From Chara braunii (lineage: Eukaryota > Streptophyta > Charophyceae > Charales > Characeae), in assembly GCA_003427395.1 (NCBI GenBank), contig BFEA01000613.1, positions 811,763-838,922 on the forward strand: a stretch of DNA of 27,160 nt, in the 5' to 3' direction. Numbering within the stretch: position 1 is the first letter of the stretch; the number at the start of each line of letters is the position of its first letter. Shown here piece after piece: positions 9,099 to 19,608 of this stretch. The notes under the pieces were generated by a model that saw only the letters and a list, made by a program, of their open reading frames with translations, was not told the DNA's origin and made no database searches. Both the position numbers and the translations under genes were made by a program.

Positions 9099-9413
9099 AT
9101 GTAGATAGGTAGTTTTTATTCCTTGATGCATTGCAATCTTTTTCATAGCAGATTAGCATGGCCCCTGCGCAAGGATGAAACGCATAAATCGAGAAATGGT
9201 TTAAATTAAAAAAATAAAAAAATAAAAAAATGTAGATAGGTAGTATTTATTCCTTGATGCATTGCAATCTTTTTCATAGCAGATTAGCATGGCCCCTGCG
9301 CAAGGATGAAACGCATAAATCGAGAAATGGTTTAAATTAAAAAAATAAAAAAATAAAAAAATGTAGATAGGTAGTATTTATTCCTTGATGCATTGCAATC
9401 TTTTTCAGAGCAG
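9099..9413 (+). mobile_element. Tandemly duplicated U6 snRNA retro-fragment
   Basis: A 131-bp unit starts at 9099, 9230 and 9361; the third copy stops before the U6 part. In units one and two the U6 3' portion (9151-9201 and 9282-9332) carries the conserved GATTAGCATGGCCCCTGCGC word and continues to the 3'-terminal AAATGG region, with only a few substitutions from the plant U6 I remember. An A-rich tail (AAAAAAATAAAAAAAT pattern) follows, as expected of a reverse-transcribed copy. The U6 5' half and promoter (USE, TATA) are absent, so these are pseudogene fragments. Target sequence of about 50 bp (ATGTAGATAGG to CAGAGCAG) flanks and separates the copies. The empty copy reads CAGAGCAG where U6 has CAGAGAAG, suggesting microhomology at the 5' junction. 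Confidence 0.88.
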
Positions 9414-9594
9414 TGAGAAGTAGGAATCTAATTGTTTGTAGGAATCTGAGATTATCTGCTGTTTTCGATTGGTTACCTTCTGACGTAATTGAAACGAACA
9501 ATTATTTTATTTTATTTTAATCAGCTGGTTGCCATGTTGCGGTAGGTTCCAGCGAGGATTTCAATACAGATAGCAAACCACACATAACTCGTGA

Positions 9595-11050
9595 GTGGAG
9601 GATATTGAGGTTGGAGGACTAAACCAAGACGTTAGGAGGCTTATCTGGAGATTTGCACTCAGTCGGCCGACCACTTTTCTAGTGTTAGAACAAAGAGAGG
9701 AAGGGAGACTGCTGGGAGAGATCAGAGAGAGGGCAACATTGCAGAGGGCTAGGGAAGCAGCAGCCAACATTCAAAGGGCACTAGCAATATCATTAGCAGC
9801 AGATACTAGAGTCAAGGCCGAGACATTCATGACTACCACCTCTACTGGGTCACATGCGTCATCTCAGGCCTCTTCATCAGCTGTTTGTCAGGGCATGCCC
9901 TTGTCTTTCGCTAGTATGTTTGCTGGCTGGGAGGTCAACCAGCAACAACTTACGTCTGGTGAGGATTATGAGATCCAGCAAACGGATGGTCTCCACATAG
10001 AGTTACAGTGCCAGTTGCAGGAGGTAGAGGATTGGAGAGAGAGACTCAGACTTAGGAAAGTCGGGCTAGAGTCAAGGGTAGAGGAGCTAGGCAAATTAGA
10101 AGCTATAGATGAGTCGACTCTTGAGTTTGTGGTGATTTCCCTTCGGAATTCCTTGTTAAGTTTAGCCGAAGTTGAGGTCATACAACCGCAAATATTGGGT
10201 GTACTGATAGCTGGTCAGAACCAGATTTTGACCGCATTGCGGACGCCTAGACCTCCGATCAGGCAACCATAGTATGTTGTAGTTGCCCCTACGGTTGCAG
10301 GTCTTGTGATTACGCTACCGTCGACAGGGCAAACCTTTTCTCCTCAGTTTGGCGTGCCCCCATCAAGCGGATTAGTAGTAAGTAGTAGTGGGTAAATTTT
10401 TGTGCAACCCTCTTCATCACCTCATTCAGCAGCAGCGGCTACAAGACAGCCACACGTGCAACAACCTTTGAGACAAGGTTCGTCGCAGCAGCAAGTACAA
10501 CAACAGCAACAAGTGTCATTGCAACACAAATGTCGTCGCAACAGACATGTTCGTTGATTTCACAACAAATGCAGAAGGCACAGAGTGTTATACAGCCCAT
10601 GCAGTGGACCCGCAAGATACCCTTGTCGAGTCTTCTACCCTTCTCTATCGACAAAAAGAAGGAAGAGGACCTTAACTCCTGGGTGAGGATTGTGCCCACG
10701 TATGTGAGGCATAAGCTCACAAGGACTGAAGAAGAGGTTATAGTCGCTTTATCCTTTTTACAAGGGTTTCCAGCGAGATGGTTGAATGGAGTAGGACAAC
10801 AGCAAGGATACAGTCAGAACTTCGATTGTTGAACACAGACTTGGACATGGGAGGAGGTCGTACCCATGGTCTATAATAGGTGGCATGACCCTCTAGTGGA
10901 TAAGAAGGTCATCGACTCGCTGGACCGTCGATGGTAGAAGAGATACCAGACGGTTCCCGAGGTGACAGACGCAGTAGAGAGACTGATTGTTATCATTGGC
11001 ATGCAGTATAATAAACTTCACCAGACCATACAAAAGCTCGACGTGCCTAG
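9595..11050 (+). pseudogene. Ty3/gypsy-type gag, decayed
   Basis: The first open stretch (9595-10272) has no ATG: an in-frame TGA at 9592 is directly followed by GTG at 9595. It encodes about 225 residues with two Glu/Arg/Leu-rich, coiled-coil-like parts (residues ~30-75 and ~130-175). After the TAG at 10270 the same frame continues through a Pro/Ser- and Gln-rich linker, with a second stop near 10393. Frame changes by 10530. The next open frame (to 10832) carries the best gag signature, LNSWVRIVPTY followed by ALSFLQGFPARWLNGV, matching the capsid core of retrotransposon gag proteins. Homology-like frames fade by about 11050. It would have made the particle protein that packages element RNA; the lesions make function very unlikely. 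Confidence 0.7.
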
Positions 11051-11820
11051 GCAAATGGTTTGGTTAATATATGTCATATACCACCAAATATACAAATGAT
11101 ACCCAACCATACAAGCTTAATGAGAGTGGTTTAGTAAAATCTTCTAAAATATTTATCGATTTATAAAATAGGAGTTGGTTTAATATACTTTCCAAAATAA
11201 CTTAATCCCTTCTTACGTTGTCCTTCATAAGAATATGGTACTGAGGTAAGCAATGCTAAAGCTACATTAATATTTATGCGATGTCTGTTCATAGATGTTA
11301 AAAATAAGTTGGTCGATAAGACCTCCATACATGTGCATAACTTCGCCTCCGAGTCGTTCAGTAAGAAAGCCCTAGACATAGAGGCTCGAAAGCCCTAGAA
11401 ATAGAGGCTTAGCTTGTGAGTGTCAAGTAGAGACCGATAGATGGAAGAAAGAAGAAAGTCTCTTAAGATTGGAGGAAGAAAGACACTCTCTCAAGATTGG
11501 AGGAAGAAAGACAATCTTATGTTCGCTGACTATCATAGTTAAGGAATTGAGACTGATGACTGCTCTAACCTTTTAGGCGTCGGAAAACAGAAAGACAATC
11601 TCATGTTCGCTGACCATCATGGTTAAGGAATTGAGACTGATGACTGCTCTGACCTTGAGAAAGAAACCAACAGAGGTGGGACTGTAGAGACTTCTGATGG
11701 AAGAGTAGTCGCTCCTATCAAGGGAAATATTAAGGGGTCGGGAAACAAAACGTAGGTTGGTCAAAGGGTCAGAGTGACCAAGGATCACTCATATGGGTGA
11801 AGCTTGGTCTAGAGTATAAG
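11051..11820 (+). other. Degenerate gag-pol linker with short tandem duplications
   Basis: No open frame or family motif is recognised. Three local duplications are visible: a 22-bp unit (AAAGCCCTAGA.ATAGAGGCT) at about 11367-11410; a 28-bp unit containing AAGATTGGAGGAAGAAAGAC at about 11465-11512; and an 84-bp unit at about 11505-11660. These account for the spread of the gag 3' region before the zinc knuckle. Confidence 0.55.
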
Positions 11821-11850
11821 GTGTTGTGAGACCGTGTTGTGCATGACGCT

Positions 11851-11892
11851 TGTCTCAATTGTGGTCAATATTGATATACAATGAGCAAGTGC
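11851..11892 (+). pseudogene. Remnant CCHC zinc knuckle (nucleocapsid)
   Basis: Codons spell C-L-N-C-G-Q-Y-stop-Y-T-M-S-K-C, which has exactly the CX2CX4HX4C spacing of a retroelement nucleocapsid knuckle. The usual Gly is a TGA stop and the His is Tyr. It lies after the gag capsid remnant and before the protease, the expected order. Intact knuckles bind the element's RNA; this one could not be translated through. Confidence 0.7.
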
Positions 11893-12199
11893 AAGAGTAA
11901 GAGGGTCGCTACGAAGGTCGCGTTTTCAATATCGACGGTTATATCTTCTAACTCTGGTGGTGCTTCTGCGAGCACTTCTTAGGAAAACACTTCGGGCCAG
12001 AATGAGAGTTAGTCGCTCTTACTTGTGCTGAAGTGGTTATTTCACCTTCTCAATTTCAGACGATGACATTATATCGACCCTATGATCACCCGTAAGACAA
12101 ATCTTGACCGATCAATGCTTCGTTGGATGCATGTATCTGAGTTCTTAGAGGAGTTGGAGACTGAGTGGTTAGAGGACCCCAGAGACTTTTGGGTAATCT

Positions 12200-12767
12200 T
12201 GAACAAACGTCCAAAGGGAAACACTTCGTTGCCGAAGTTGATATAAGTGGTCGAAAGTTTGGCGTCTTCGCAGACATAGGTTCTATGCGAAACTTCATCA
12301 GTCGTGCTTGTGTCGATAGGTTGCGCTTAGGGGACCAAGTGTAGCAAGTTAGCAAATCTGTAGCATTTACCTATGCCAACAAACACTCCATGATAGTGAA
12401 GGACTATGTCAAGGAGATTGTCCGCACCTTCTCCTCAGGAGGAGGGGAACAAAGACATAAAATTTCGTTCCTTATTAGCGACGACCTGCATTTTGATATG
12501 TTGCTAGATATATATTACCTCGAGGTTGCTAAACCTCAATTTGATTGGGATAGGAAGGTGATCATACACAAGTTATCAAACAGAAGGATTGTTAGAATGC
12601 AAAAGTTCAAGGCTAGCAGATTAGTGGAGAGTTATGGTTGCTTGTGTGCGTCGTCTTTCTATAACTACTACAAGCAGAACCGCGAGAAAGGAATGTACTC
12701 AGTCTTTGTCTCTGAAAAAGGAGAGAGCGTAAAAGCACCCCAAAAGATAGAAGAAGTCATTGCTTAG
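12200..12767 (+). pseudogene. Ty3/gypsy aspartic protease, decayed
   Basis: In one frame, GKHFVAEVDISGRKFGVFA is followed by DIGS at 12273-12284, the retroviral-type aspartic protease active site with Thr changed to Ile (ACN to ATN). RNFISRACVDRL follows, matching the flap-side consensus after DTGS. A TAG near 12343 interrupts the frame. It then continues to 12767 with FDMLLDIYYLEVAKPQFDW, the usual C-terminal (I/L)LGMDWL-like stretch with changes. The domain would cleave the Gag-Pol polyprotein as a dimer. The altered active site and stop make it inactive. Confidence 0.82.
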
Positions 12768-12770
12768 TAT

Positions 12771-13384
12771 TCAAACCTTTTTAAGGAGCCTAGGGTTGTG
12801 GTAAAAAGAAAGATTGTCCACACGATTGAAGTCATCCCCGGTAGCAAAGTACGTAGAGGGCGGATATATAGGATGTTTCTTGCAGACTGAGATGAGCTCC
12901 GCCGCCAGCTGAAGGAGCTCACATACAAGGGCTGAATTCGGCCAAGTACGTCCGCCTATGGAGCGTCAGTTCTATTTGTCCCTAAGAAAGGACGAACACT
13001 AAGGATGTCCATTGACTATAGGGGTCACAATGCCATCATAAGAATGCTGAGCCACTACAGCATATTGGCGACCTCTTGGATAGAGTGTAGGGATGCCGGT
13101 ACTTCACAAAGATAAATTTGAAATCCGGATACCATTAGATTGCCATTGACTTTAAAATCGACACAAAATCGCTTTCTGGACCAAATACGGTATGCACGAA
13201 TTTGTGGTGATGCCCTTTCACCTATGCAATGCTCCTGGGACGTTCTAACACGCAATGGACCGGATCTTTCATGATTACATAGACAAGTTTATCGTCGTGT
13301 ACCTCGATGATATACTTATTTTTAGTAGAACTGTAGAGGAGCACGCTGAACATGTGAAAGCATTGCTATGGTTCCTAGTACAAG
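12771..13384 (+). pseudogene. Ty3/gypsy reverse transcriptase, N-terminal and palm part, decayed
   Basis: It directly follows the protease. Motifs in order: [17 protein letters not shown], then [13 protein letters not shown], then [11 protein letters not shown], then HEFVVMPFHLCNAPGTF, then VVYLDDILIFSRT with YLDD at 13300-13311. The first catalytic Asp (KIDL in the family) is Asn here; both Asp of YLDD remain. At least five in-frame stops (for example in DRV-stop-GC, GYH-stop-IAI and TF-stop-HAM) and frameshifts between blocks destroy it. Homology on this strand ends at about 13384, soon after EEHAEHVKALLWF, and resumes on the opposite strand in the adjacent segment. Confidence 0.9.
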
Positions 13385-13836
13385 GTTAACTTGAAGAAAT
13401 GAAGATCTTTCATTTGGGTCTTCTCCTTCTGCACAAAAATCGTACCTATGCCCTATTGGCTGGTGTCTAAGGTGACAACAAAGGGTTGTTAAAAACCCGA
13501 AAGTTTTAGGACTTCATAGTGTATCAAGGCATACTTCAATTTCTTGAAGGATGCTTCACAATCTTAGGTCCAATCCCATGGGGTGTCAAGGTGCGTGAGG
13601 TCAACTAGAGGGGAGGGTACCGTGCTGTAATTTTTCACAAATCGGCAGTAGTAGCGTATCGTCTCTAAGAATGACCTCACCTCAGTCACAAAGTGAGGTC
13701 TGGGCCAGTCACGTATGTTGGTCACTTTAGCATCATCCAATACCAATCGATCCTGCACGAATACTTGTTTTACTCGGAGAAGAAAATAAAAAAACAGTTT
13801 TGGCGACTTCAGTGAAGAGACTTCGGGATTCGACAA
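13385..13836 (-). pseudogene. Inverted continuation: RT C-terminal part and start of RNase H
   Basis: On the minus strand an open frame (13836-13564) contains FFYFLLRVKQVFVQDRLVL, then AKVTNIRDWPRPHFVTEVRS, then YYCRFVKNYSTVPSPLVDLT. This is the connection between RT and RNase H in Ty3/gypsy polyproteins. Past 13564 it continues as CEASFKKLKYALIHYEVL and FVVTLDTSQ-stop-GIGTIFVQ, the start of RNase H with its first catalytic Asp at 13467-13465. This is the protein stretch expected next after the plus-strand RT, so the segment has been flipped in place. Recognisable homology spans about 13400-13800. Confidence 0.85.
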
Positions 13837-14442
13837 TGTGCAGAGTTTTGATCGCCAGTTCGTTAACCTATGCAGTTAAGGAGGACCGCCTCCAGGGTTA
13901 TACCCCAAAGGTCTCTTTGCCTGCTTTTGTTAAATTGATCGAATCTATCGTGAATTTGAGCCTCCGTATGCTTCTCAATGGGCTACGAAGCACACAACTG
14001 CGCTTAAAACAGGGAAACAACAAAATGGGAGTGCAAAAAGGAAAACAACAAAAAAATGTCTAAAGGTAGGTGACAATCAACAAGCACAGGCAGCAACAAC
14101 GAAAAGCAAGGGTTTAAATTTTAGTTAGGGAACTGGGTACGCAATAAACAATTAGGCTTAGTCCTATGAGCATCAGAATGAGGGCAGTTTTGAATCTGGT
14201 TTGGATATCAAGAGTACGTGGGTAGATAATCATGAGTGGGTAATATGACCGCAGATGAGCGATACAGAATAAGAGTTGAATCTAGACTTCGTTATAAAAC
14301 AGATTAAAAACTGGTCAGGGGCACGACCAGATTATTCTGCAAAGGCTGTTGTCCTTTTATAGATCTTGACAATTTAGTACATTACGAAGTTTATAATAGG
14401 AAAAGTATCAGGGCGCGATATGGGCAAAACACTGAGAAAGGA
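13837..14442. other. Unassigned stretch right of the inverted RT piece
   Basis: No retroelement motif is recognised on either strand. A clean hairpin CTGGTC / GACCAG with an 8-nt loop lies at 14311-14330. The short open frame around 13800-14063 shows no family signature. Confidence 0.35.
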
Positions 14443-14660
14443 TCTCTCTCTCTCTCTCTCTCTCTCNNNNNNNNNNNNNNNNNNNNNNNNNNNNNNNNNN
14501 NNNNNNNNNNNNNNNNNNNNNNNNNNNNNNNNNNNNNNNNNNNNNNNNNNNNNNNNNNNNNNNNNNNNNNNNNNNNNNNNNNNNNNNNNNNNNNNNNNNN
14601 NNNNNNNNNNNNNNNNNNNNNNNNNNNNNNNNNNNNNNNNNNNNNNNNNNNNNNNNNNNN

Positions 14661-14750
<90 letters not shown>
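14443..14750. repeat. CT microsatellite with a 194-base assembly gap
   Basis: A (CT)n run enters and leaves a run of undetermined bases at 14467-14660, so true repeat length is unknown. Open frames across it read as Leu-Ser or Arg-Glu repeats and are artefacts. Confidence 0.97.
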
Positions 14751-14753
<3 letters not shown>

Positions 14754-16050
14754 TTAGTCTCTTTCCCACTCTCTCTCTCTCTTTTTTTTTCTCTAATTAT
14801 GAAGTGAATAACCCTCGACAAATCTTTCAGTGTCTCTCTCGAATGATAACAACCAAAGACGGTTTTTCTGATAGAAGAGGGTTACATCATACACGAAAAT
14901 GGAGATCAAACTTTGTGTTACTTATGAAAGCAGTGAGGAGATGTTAGGCTTTTACAATGGTGTTGGAATGTGATTTTTTTTTTACATCGAAATTTATATC
15001 GCTAGTGAAATATTTCCTATGTATTGATTTTAACCCTAGACTACTAAAGTGGTCCGTGATAACTTGTCCCGCCATGCGAAAAAATATAAAAACATAATTA
15101 AAAAAAAAAAACAGGTTTAAAATTTAAAATAACCCTGAGACGAGAGTTTTTCAGTTTCGGTCGCCCAGGCTGGTAGCCTTGTTTAACCCTATGTTCTCTC
15201 TTTTTTCAAACATTGTTAGATCGGTTGACGAATTGTATTGTTAAATGTAGGCGGATGAACCATTCATCTACTTAAGTCCTACACTATGAAGATATTCCTA
15301 TTTCTTTTGCTTCCTACGATCTATAATGTATTTAAAAAGTTGTAAGTTACCAGTTGCATGATGAGCAAACAAATCGGCCGTACGTTTTTGTTGGATTTCT
15401 TATACCTCGATTGTATGGTGTCGAGAACAACCGCTTCTTTTGGATTTCGGTGCCTTAGTTTAGAATATGTGACATTTAAAAATAAAAAAGAGCTCTGCTC
15501 GGCGCGGGAAACTAGGTAAAAACATTTCGTGTGCATGAAGAAAAAAAAAGAATAACAGAAAACAAGGTTAGGGGGGCAAGAGTTAATAGTCTGCAACATA
15601 AGGTGCATGAAACGCAGTTGCGACATTCTAAGAACTGCAAGTGTTGTTGTAGATGTTGCAACTATTATTTGGAGGGAAAAAAAAAAGGCGAGCATGGTGG
15701 TATGAGGGGTCTGCTACCTTCTGCTCTCCTCCAATGCATTCCTCTTTGTCTACCCTTCACCTCCCTTTTATGCCCTCGTAACCTCCCCTTCCTATCCGTT
15801 GGCTCTATTCCTCTAACCCCCCTCTTCGGCAGTCTTGAGATATATCCATAGGTGACCGGCCCTGGGTAATTCGAGATTGTTATGGAAGTTATTATTGTAG
15901 GTTATATGGCTTGTCATGACTTATTGAGTTTCCTTATTGAGCTTATGTTGTGACAGGTATGTTGAGAGTTTTTTTGCCTCTGGAAATATCACGAAATTGA
16001 GGGTCTCAACCCTGATAAGCATTGTAATTATGAATGTCAGCTATGATGAT
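14751..16050. other. Unassigned AT-rich stretch
   Basis: No gene or RNA is recognised. Open frames at 15321-15695 (minus) and 15531-15851 (plus) overlap each other in opposite directions without domain signatures. The section 15710-15850 is C/T-rich. A small inverted repeat (AAGAACTC / GAGAGTTCTT) lies just beyond, at 16059-16081. Confidence 0.4.
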
Positions 16051-16145
16051 TCTGACTAAGAACTCAACCTGAGAGTTCTTTTATTGGATGTGTATTGGGT
16101 GTGTCCCCACCGACCGCAGCAGGACCTGAGCAACCACTTCCACTT

Positions 16146-16328
16146 GGCCCGATGCTCTCGTATTGCAACGGGTTACAGGGCGGCACAACTCGCCCCAACG
16201 AGTTACCAGTGTTGACTGGCCGTGGCCACCAATCCTTCAGGCCACTGAAAGTGACGGCAATGGGAATAGAACCCAACACCTACGCGGTGCCGCTCAGGCA
16301 TGAAACCTACTGAGCTAGTCGACTCCCA
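16146..16328 (-). mobile_element. tRNA-derived SINE-like element
   Basis: Read on the minus strand from 16328, the head begins GGGAGTCGACTAGCTCAGTAGG, with a strong A box, and has GGGTTCTATTCCC as B box about 30 bases further. That is the spacing of a tRNA, with a T arm closing as TGGG / CCCA. A body of about 110 bases follows. A 12-bp direct repeat, CCACTTCCACTT, lies at 16134-16145 and 16326-16337 and could be the target-site duplication, giving an insert of about 180 bp. There is no A- or T-tail at the presumed 3' end, and the repeat is simple in sequence, so the 3' boundary is uncertain. Confidence 0.62.
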
Positions 16329-16337
16329 CTTCCACTT

Positions 16338-17454
16338 TCATCTTTATTTGTATATATTTTAGATATTTTAAAATTAATCATTCTACCAAAAAAAAAAGCG
16401 ATAGCGAAATGACAAAAATTCAGAGTGCAAAATCACATTGAACGTCAGCAAGTTCAACGCTGTCCCGAAAGCAGAAATGCACCGATATTCCACCAATGGA
16501 GAACCGAAGCACATAATTTGAATGTCATTGAGAGACAACTTTCGTCACCACCAACATATGTATCCTAAGCTCTTCCTACTACTTGGCGCTCAACGCCCAG
16601 CCTACAATATCACAACTACTAGCAACCTACGAATTAACAATGCATCTTGTTGACGTAAGTAGCAACAACCGTAGAACGTGAAGATGTCGATCCCGTAGAC
16701 CATCGCTAAGACCATGTACGCGCTCTCACATCACAACCTCACCTCTCTCTCACCCTCAACTTCTAGTACCCACGTTTACCCTCTCATGTATGGAAACCAC
16801 CACCACCTCCACTCGCAACGTCCACGTCAAACCCGACTTTGGAGGTGGCTATGATGCTCCCCTCAGCAGCGCCCTTCAACCTGCACGTGCGCACGTGCAT
16901 GCAGCACAACTTCTAGCGCAGCAAGCAGCTAGCGAGCGATCGCTCTAGCAACGCTGCCGCCCATAAGTGTCTGGATGTCTCGACCGGGGCCTAACCCTTT
17001 CATACATGGAAAGCAGCGGACACTTTCTACTTGTTCCCCAGGTGAGATTGGATTTCCAATAGCTTCAGTCTTGACCAAAGTGTCTACGCCTATGCCCGTT
17101 CAGACAGTGGTCTGAGACCGAATTGATTGTCCAACCACCGAAGCATAAACGTGTGGTGCTCCCTACTTCGACCACGATGCTGAAAGAGTCTGAAAGGCTC
17201 GCAAATATTTTCGATTTTCACAAGCAAGGCAGATGTAACCAACTGTTGTATGACAACTGTCTGGAGCCGACTAAGATTTGCAAAAACTGACGAGTTCTAG
17301 GCGCATTGAGATTTAGGGTGTCCATCTTCACTTTGGGCGGGCACGCGCCTGCTGCAGGGCCCTATGGCAAGGCATAAACGCACACACTTCCTGCTTTACT
17401 TTGATAGTCCTCTGAGAAGTCGTTACCCAGCAGACTGCTTTCCTTTTCGTTTAT
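16338..17454. other. Unassigned stretch, with one perfect 18-bp palindrome
   Basis: No gene is recognised. This lies downstream of the integrase remnant in its direction, where a 3' LTR would be expected, but I cannot find a matching second LTR in the window. TGCACGTGCGCACGTGCA (16882-16899) is a perfect palindrome holding two CACGTG cores, the binding word of bHLH/bZIP factors. A smaller hairpin GGCG / CGCC lies near 16583-16597. Confidence 0.4.
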
Positions 17455-18612
17455 AACTTGAGATAATTTGGGGAGCAGTCTTCATTACTTTTTCTCTTGT
17501 GAACCATCGATCTTCTTTAGGATCAGTATGGTGTCTGAACGACATCGATACTGCATCTGCGGTTTCGAAGGGCGTCCCTTGCCTGGAGGCTTGGGCACAG
17601 GCATCAACTTGTTCTCAACAACATGTTCGTCCATGGTTGGGGAAAGCATTGATCGCTTGAAGGAAAACGATTATGTTTCAGCGAAAGATGTCAACTTGGA
17701 TGCATGAAATTCAGACAGTCGTCTGCGTCTGTTCTCAGATGCAACCATGACATCTTGAACTCTCTTGATGTGCTCTACAACCTGCTGCAGCATCTGTTGG
17801 TACTTCACAACAAACTCCATGCTACCACGTGGTACGGTTGACTGGTTTTCAAGCAACACGAAGTCGAGAGCAGATCTGGACTTCCAACCAAGATGCAACT
17901 AGTTGGGGGCCTTACCTGTAGTGTTGTGCACAACATTGTCATACAGGCTGGTGATGAGAGGTAACTTCTCACCCCAATCATTTTGACTTAGCTTAATATA
18001 ATGCCACAGCAAGTGCTACACTACCCGGTTCATCTGCTCGGCCTGCCCATTTGACACAGGGTGGCTCCCTAATGTCGTTTGCAGTCGGATGCCCATTTGT
18101 TGGGATGTACTTTGTCATAGTTCACTAGTGAATCTAATATCTCTGTCATTCACAATAGATTTGGGGAGACAAAAGTCATGTACCCAGGTATCTTTAAATA
18201 GCTTCATGACGTAGTCAGTCCTAGTTGTCTCAAGCATAGCGATTAGTCAGCACATTTAGTGAATCTATCCCAATGACGAAGATGTGCTGTTTACCGCTCT
18301 TGCTGACCACAAATTTATCCATGAAATTCATGAACACGCTAATAGGGATGGGCACGGGCTTGATAAGCACAAGTCGTGCCTGCGTCCGTAGCTTGTCACG
18401 CTGGCAAACCTGGCAAGTTTCTACATCTTTGCATCATCCATCATTGCGGGCCACCAAAATCGCTTAGTAAATTTGTTGTTGTTTTTTTATAGTCGAAATA
18501 TCTGTTTGCATCTTGACACTCACCTAAAAATAAACGCTAAAAAATTCTCTATTGGGAACACACAAACGTTTATTCCCAATCTTTTCAAGGAACAACAAAT
18601 CGTCAACCAACA
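17455..18612 (-). pseudogene. Ty3/gypsy integrase and C-terminal tail, decayed
   Basis: Minus-strand order: LLFLEKIGNKRLCVPN (linker after RNase H); a zinc domain where LGECQDANRYF has lost both His of the HHCC finger but keeps CQVC (Cys codons at 18413-18415 and 18404-18406); then the DDE core. The first core Asp is Asn (MNFM, codon 18328-18326). The second is present in IVNDRDIRFTSE (18147-18145), and Glu is present in NGQAEQMNRVV (18039-18037). LHLGWKSRSALDFVLLENQ and VVEHIKRVQDVMVASENRRR follow, and the frame jumps straight to FHASKLTSFAET, so the SH3-like C-terminal stretch is deleted. The tail MPVPKPPGKGRPSKP plus, after a frameshift, HHTDPKEDRWFTREK ends near 17455. Several in-frame stops. 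It would have inserted element cDNA into the genome; it is dead. Confidence 0.88.
18598..18612. repeat. Left target-site duplication (15 bp)
   Basis: AATCGTCAACCAACA here is identical to 21759-21773. The two copies bracket a 3,146-bp insert ending in poly(A). Confidence 0.92.
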
Positions 18613-19608
18613 GGAAGCGGCGGAGCGCTACCGGGTGTGCTCTGCCGCCCGGCGTTTGGACACGATGGCAGGCCTCGCGAAGAGGGCAGGAACGAGGAGC
18701 GGCGGGAGCGCTGCGATGGCAAGATTGACGCGAGGAGGAGGTGGGAGAGGGATCATGGGGTTATGGAGGAGCGTGTCTGGACGTCATTGGGTAGCGCATC
18801 TCACACAAAGGTCTTGGTGGAGAGGAGGAGCATTGTGGGAGGGAGAAAGGGGAGGTAAGTAAGGTTTCACGGGTTTGAAGGAGAGAGCTATTAGGAGGGA
18901 GAAAAATCTCCTACAGGTGGATGACGTCCGTAACGAGGACACCCCCTCATCTCTTCGGGCTACCTGCGAGGGACGGCTGGCGGGCCCAGTGGTTTAGTCC
19001 CGCGACGTGGTTTGGTATGCTGTGACGGCAACCTTAGTTGCGGTCCTACTATCATCATTGTTCGGTCTGTTTGGTTGGTTGAATGGTTGTCAATCACAGG
19101 GGGCTGAGTTGCTTGAGAAGCCGATGAAGCGAGGAAGGTGAGGTTTGGAGAGAGAGGGGGGTGCATTTAGGGATGTTAAGGGTAAGTTATTTTTCCTGTT
19201 CAGTTTGACCTTGATGTATTCTTAACGACGAGATTCTTAGATAGTGTTTGTCGGTCTCAACAACTGTTAGGTTTTCTAACTTAGAACTCCTGATATGTTA
19301 CGCACCTACAACTATTATTCCTGAATTTGTAGTTCTTAATTTTTTTTCTGGATATGGAATTCTTGATTTTGCATTGCTTGTTTGATCCTTCTATGTCGAT
19401 TCATCCACTGATGACGATACAATAGTGGTGCCATCAGTTTATCCTTTGTACGTTGTAATTCTAGTTATTCATATGAGCATTTTCCTGATTTACAGTATTA
19501 GCGGTTTTTTGAACCCTATGTTTTGGAAAACATAGTCGAAAGTCCGGATGGACATCAAAATCGTTTCTCTATTGCGTTTTTCCTACTTGGATTTCTAAAG
19601 ACATTCAT

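Noticed and set aside
9151-9332. Functional U6 snRNA genes
   Set aside because: The 5' half and the upstream promoter elements are missing, and the 3' end runs into an A-rich tail, not a T-run terminator.
14374-14947. Long open frames of Arg-Glu or Leu-Ser repeats on both strands
   Set aside because: They are translations of a CT microsatellite and an assembly gap.
15160-15175. Alu-like word (TCGCCCAGGCTGG)
   Set aside because: A single short match without the rest of an Alu, in DNA whose other features are plant-lineage-like; taken as chance.
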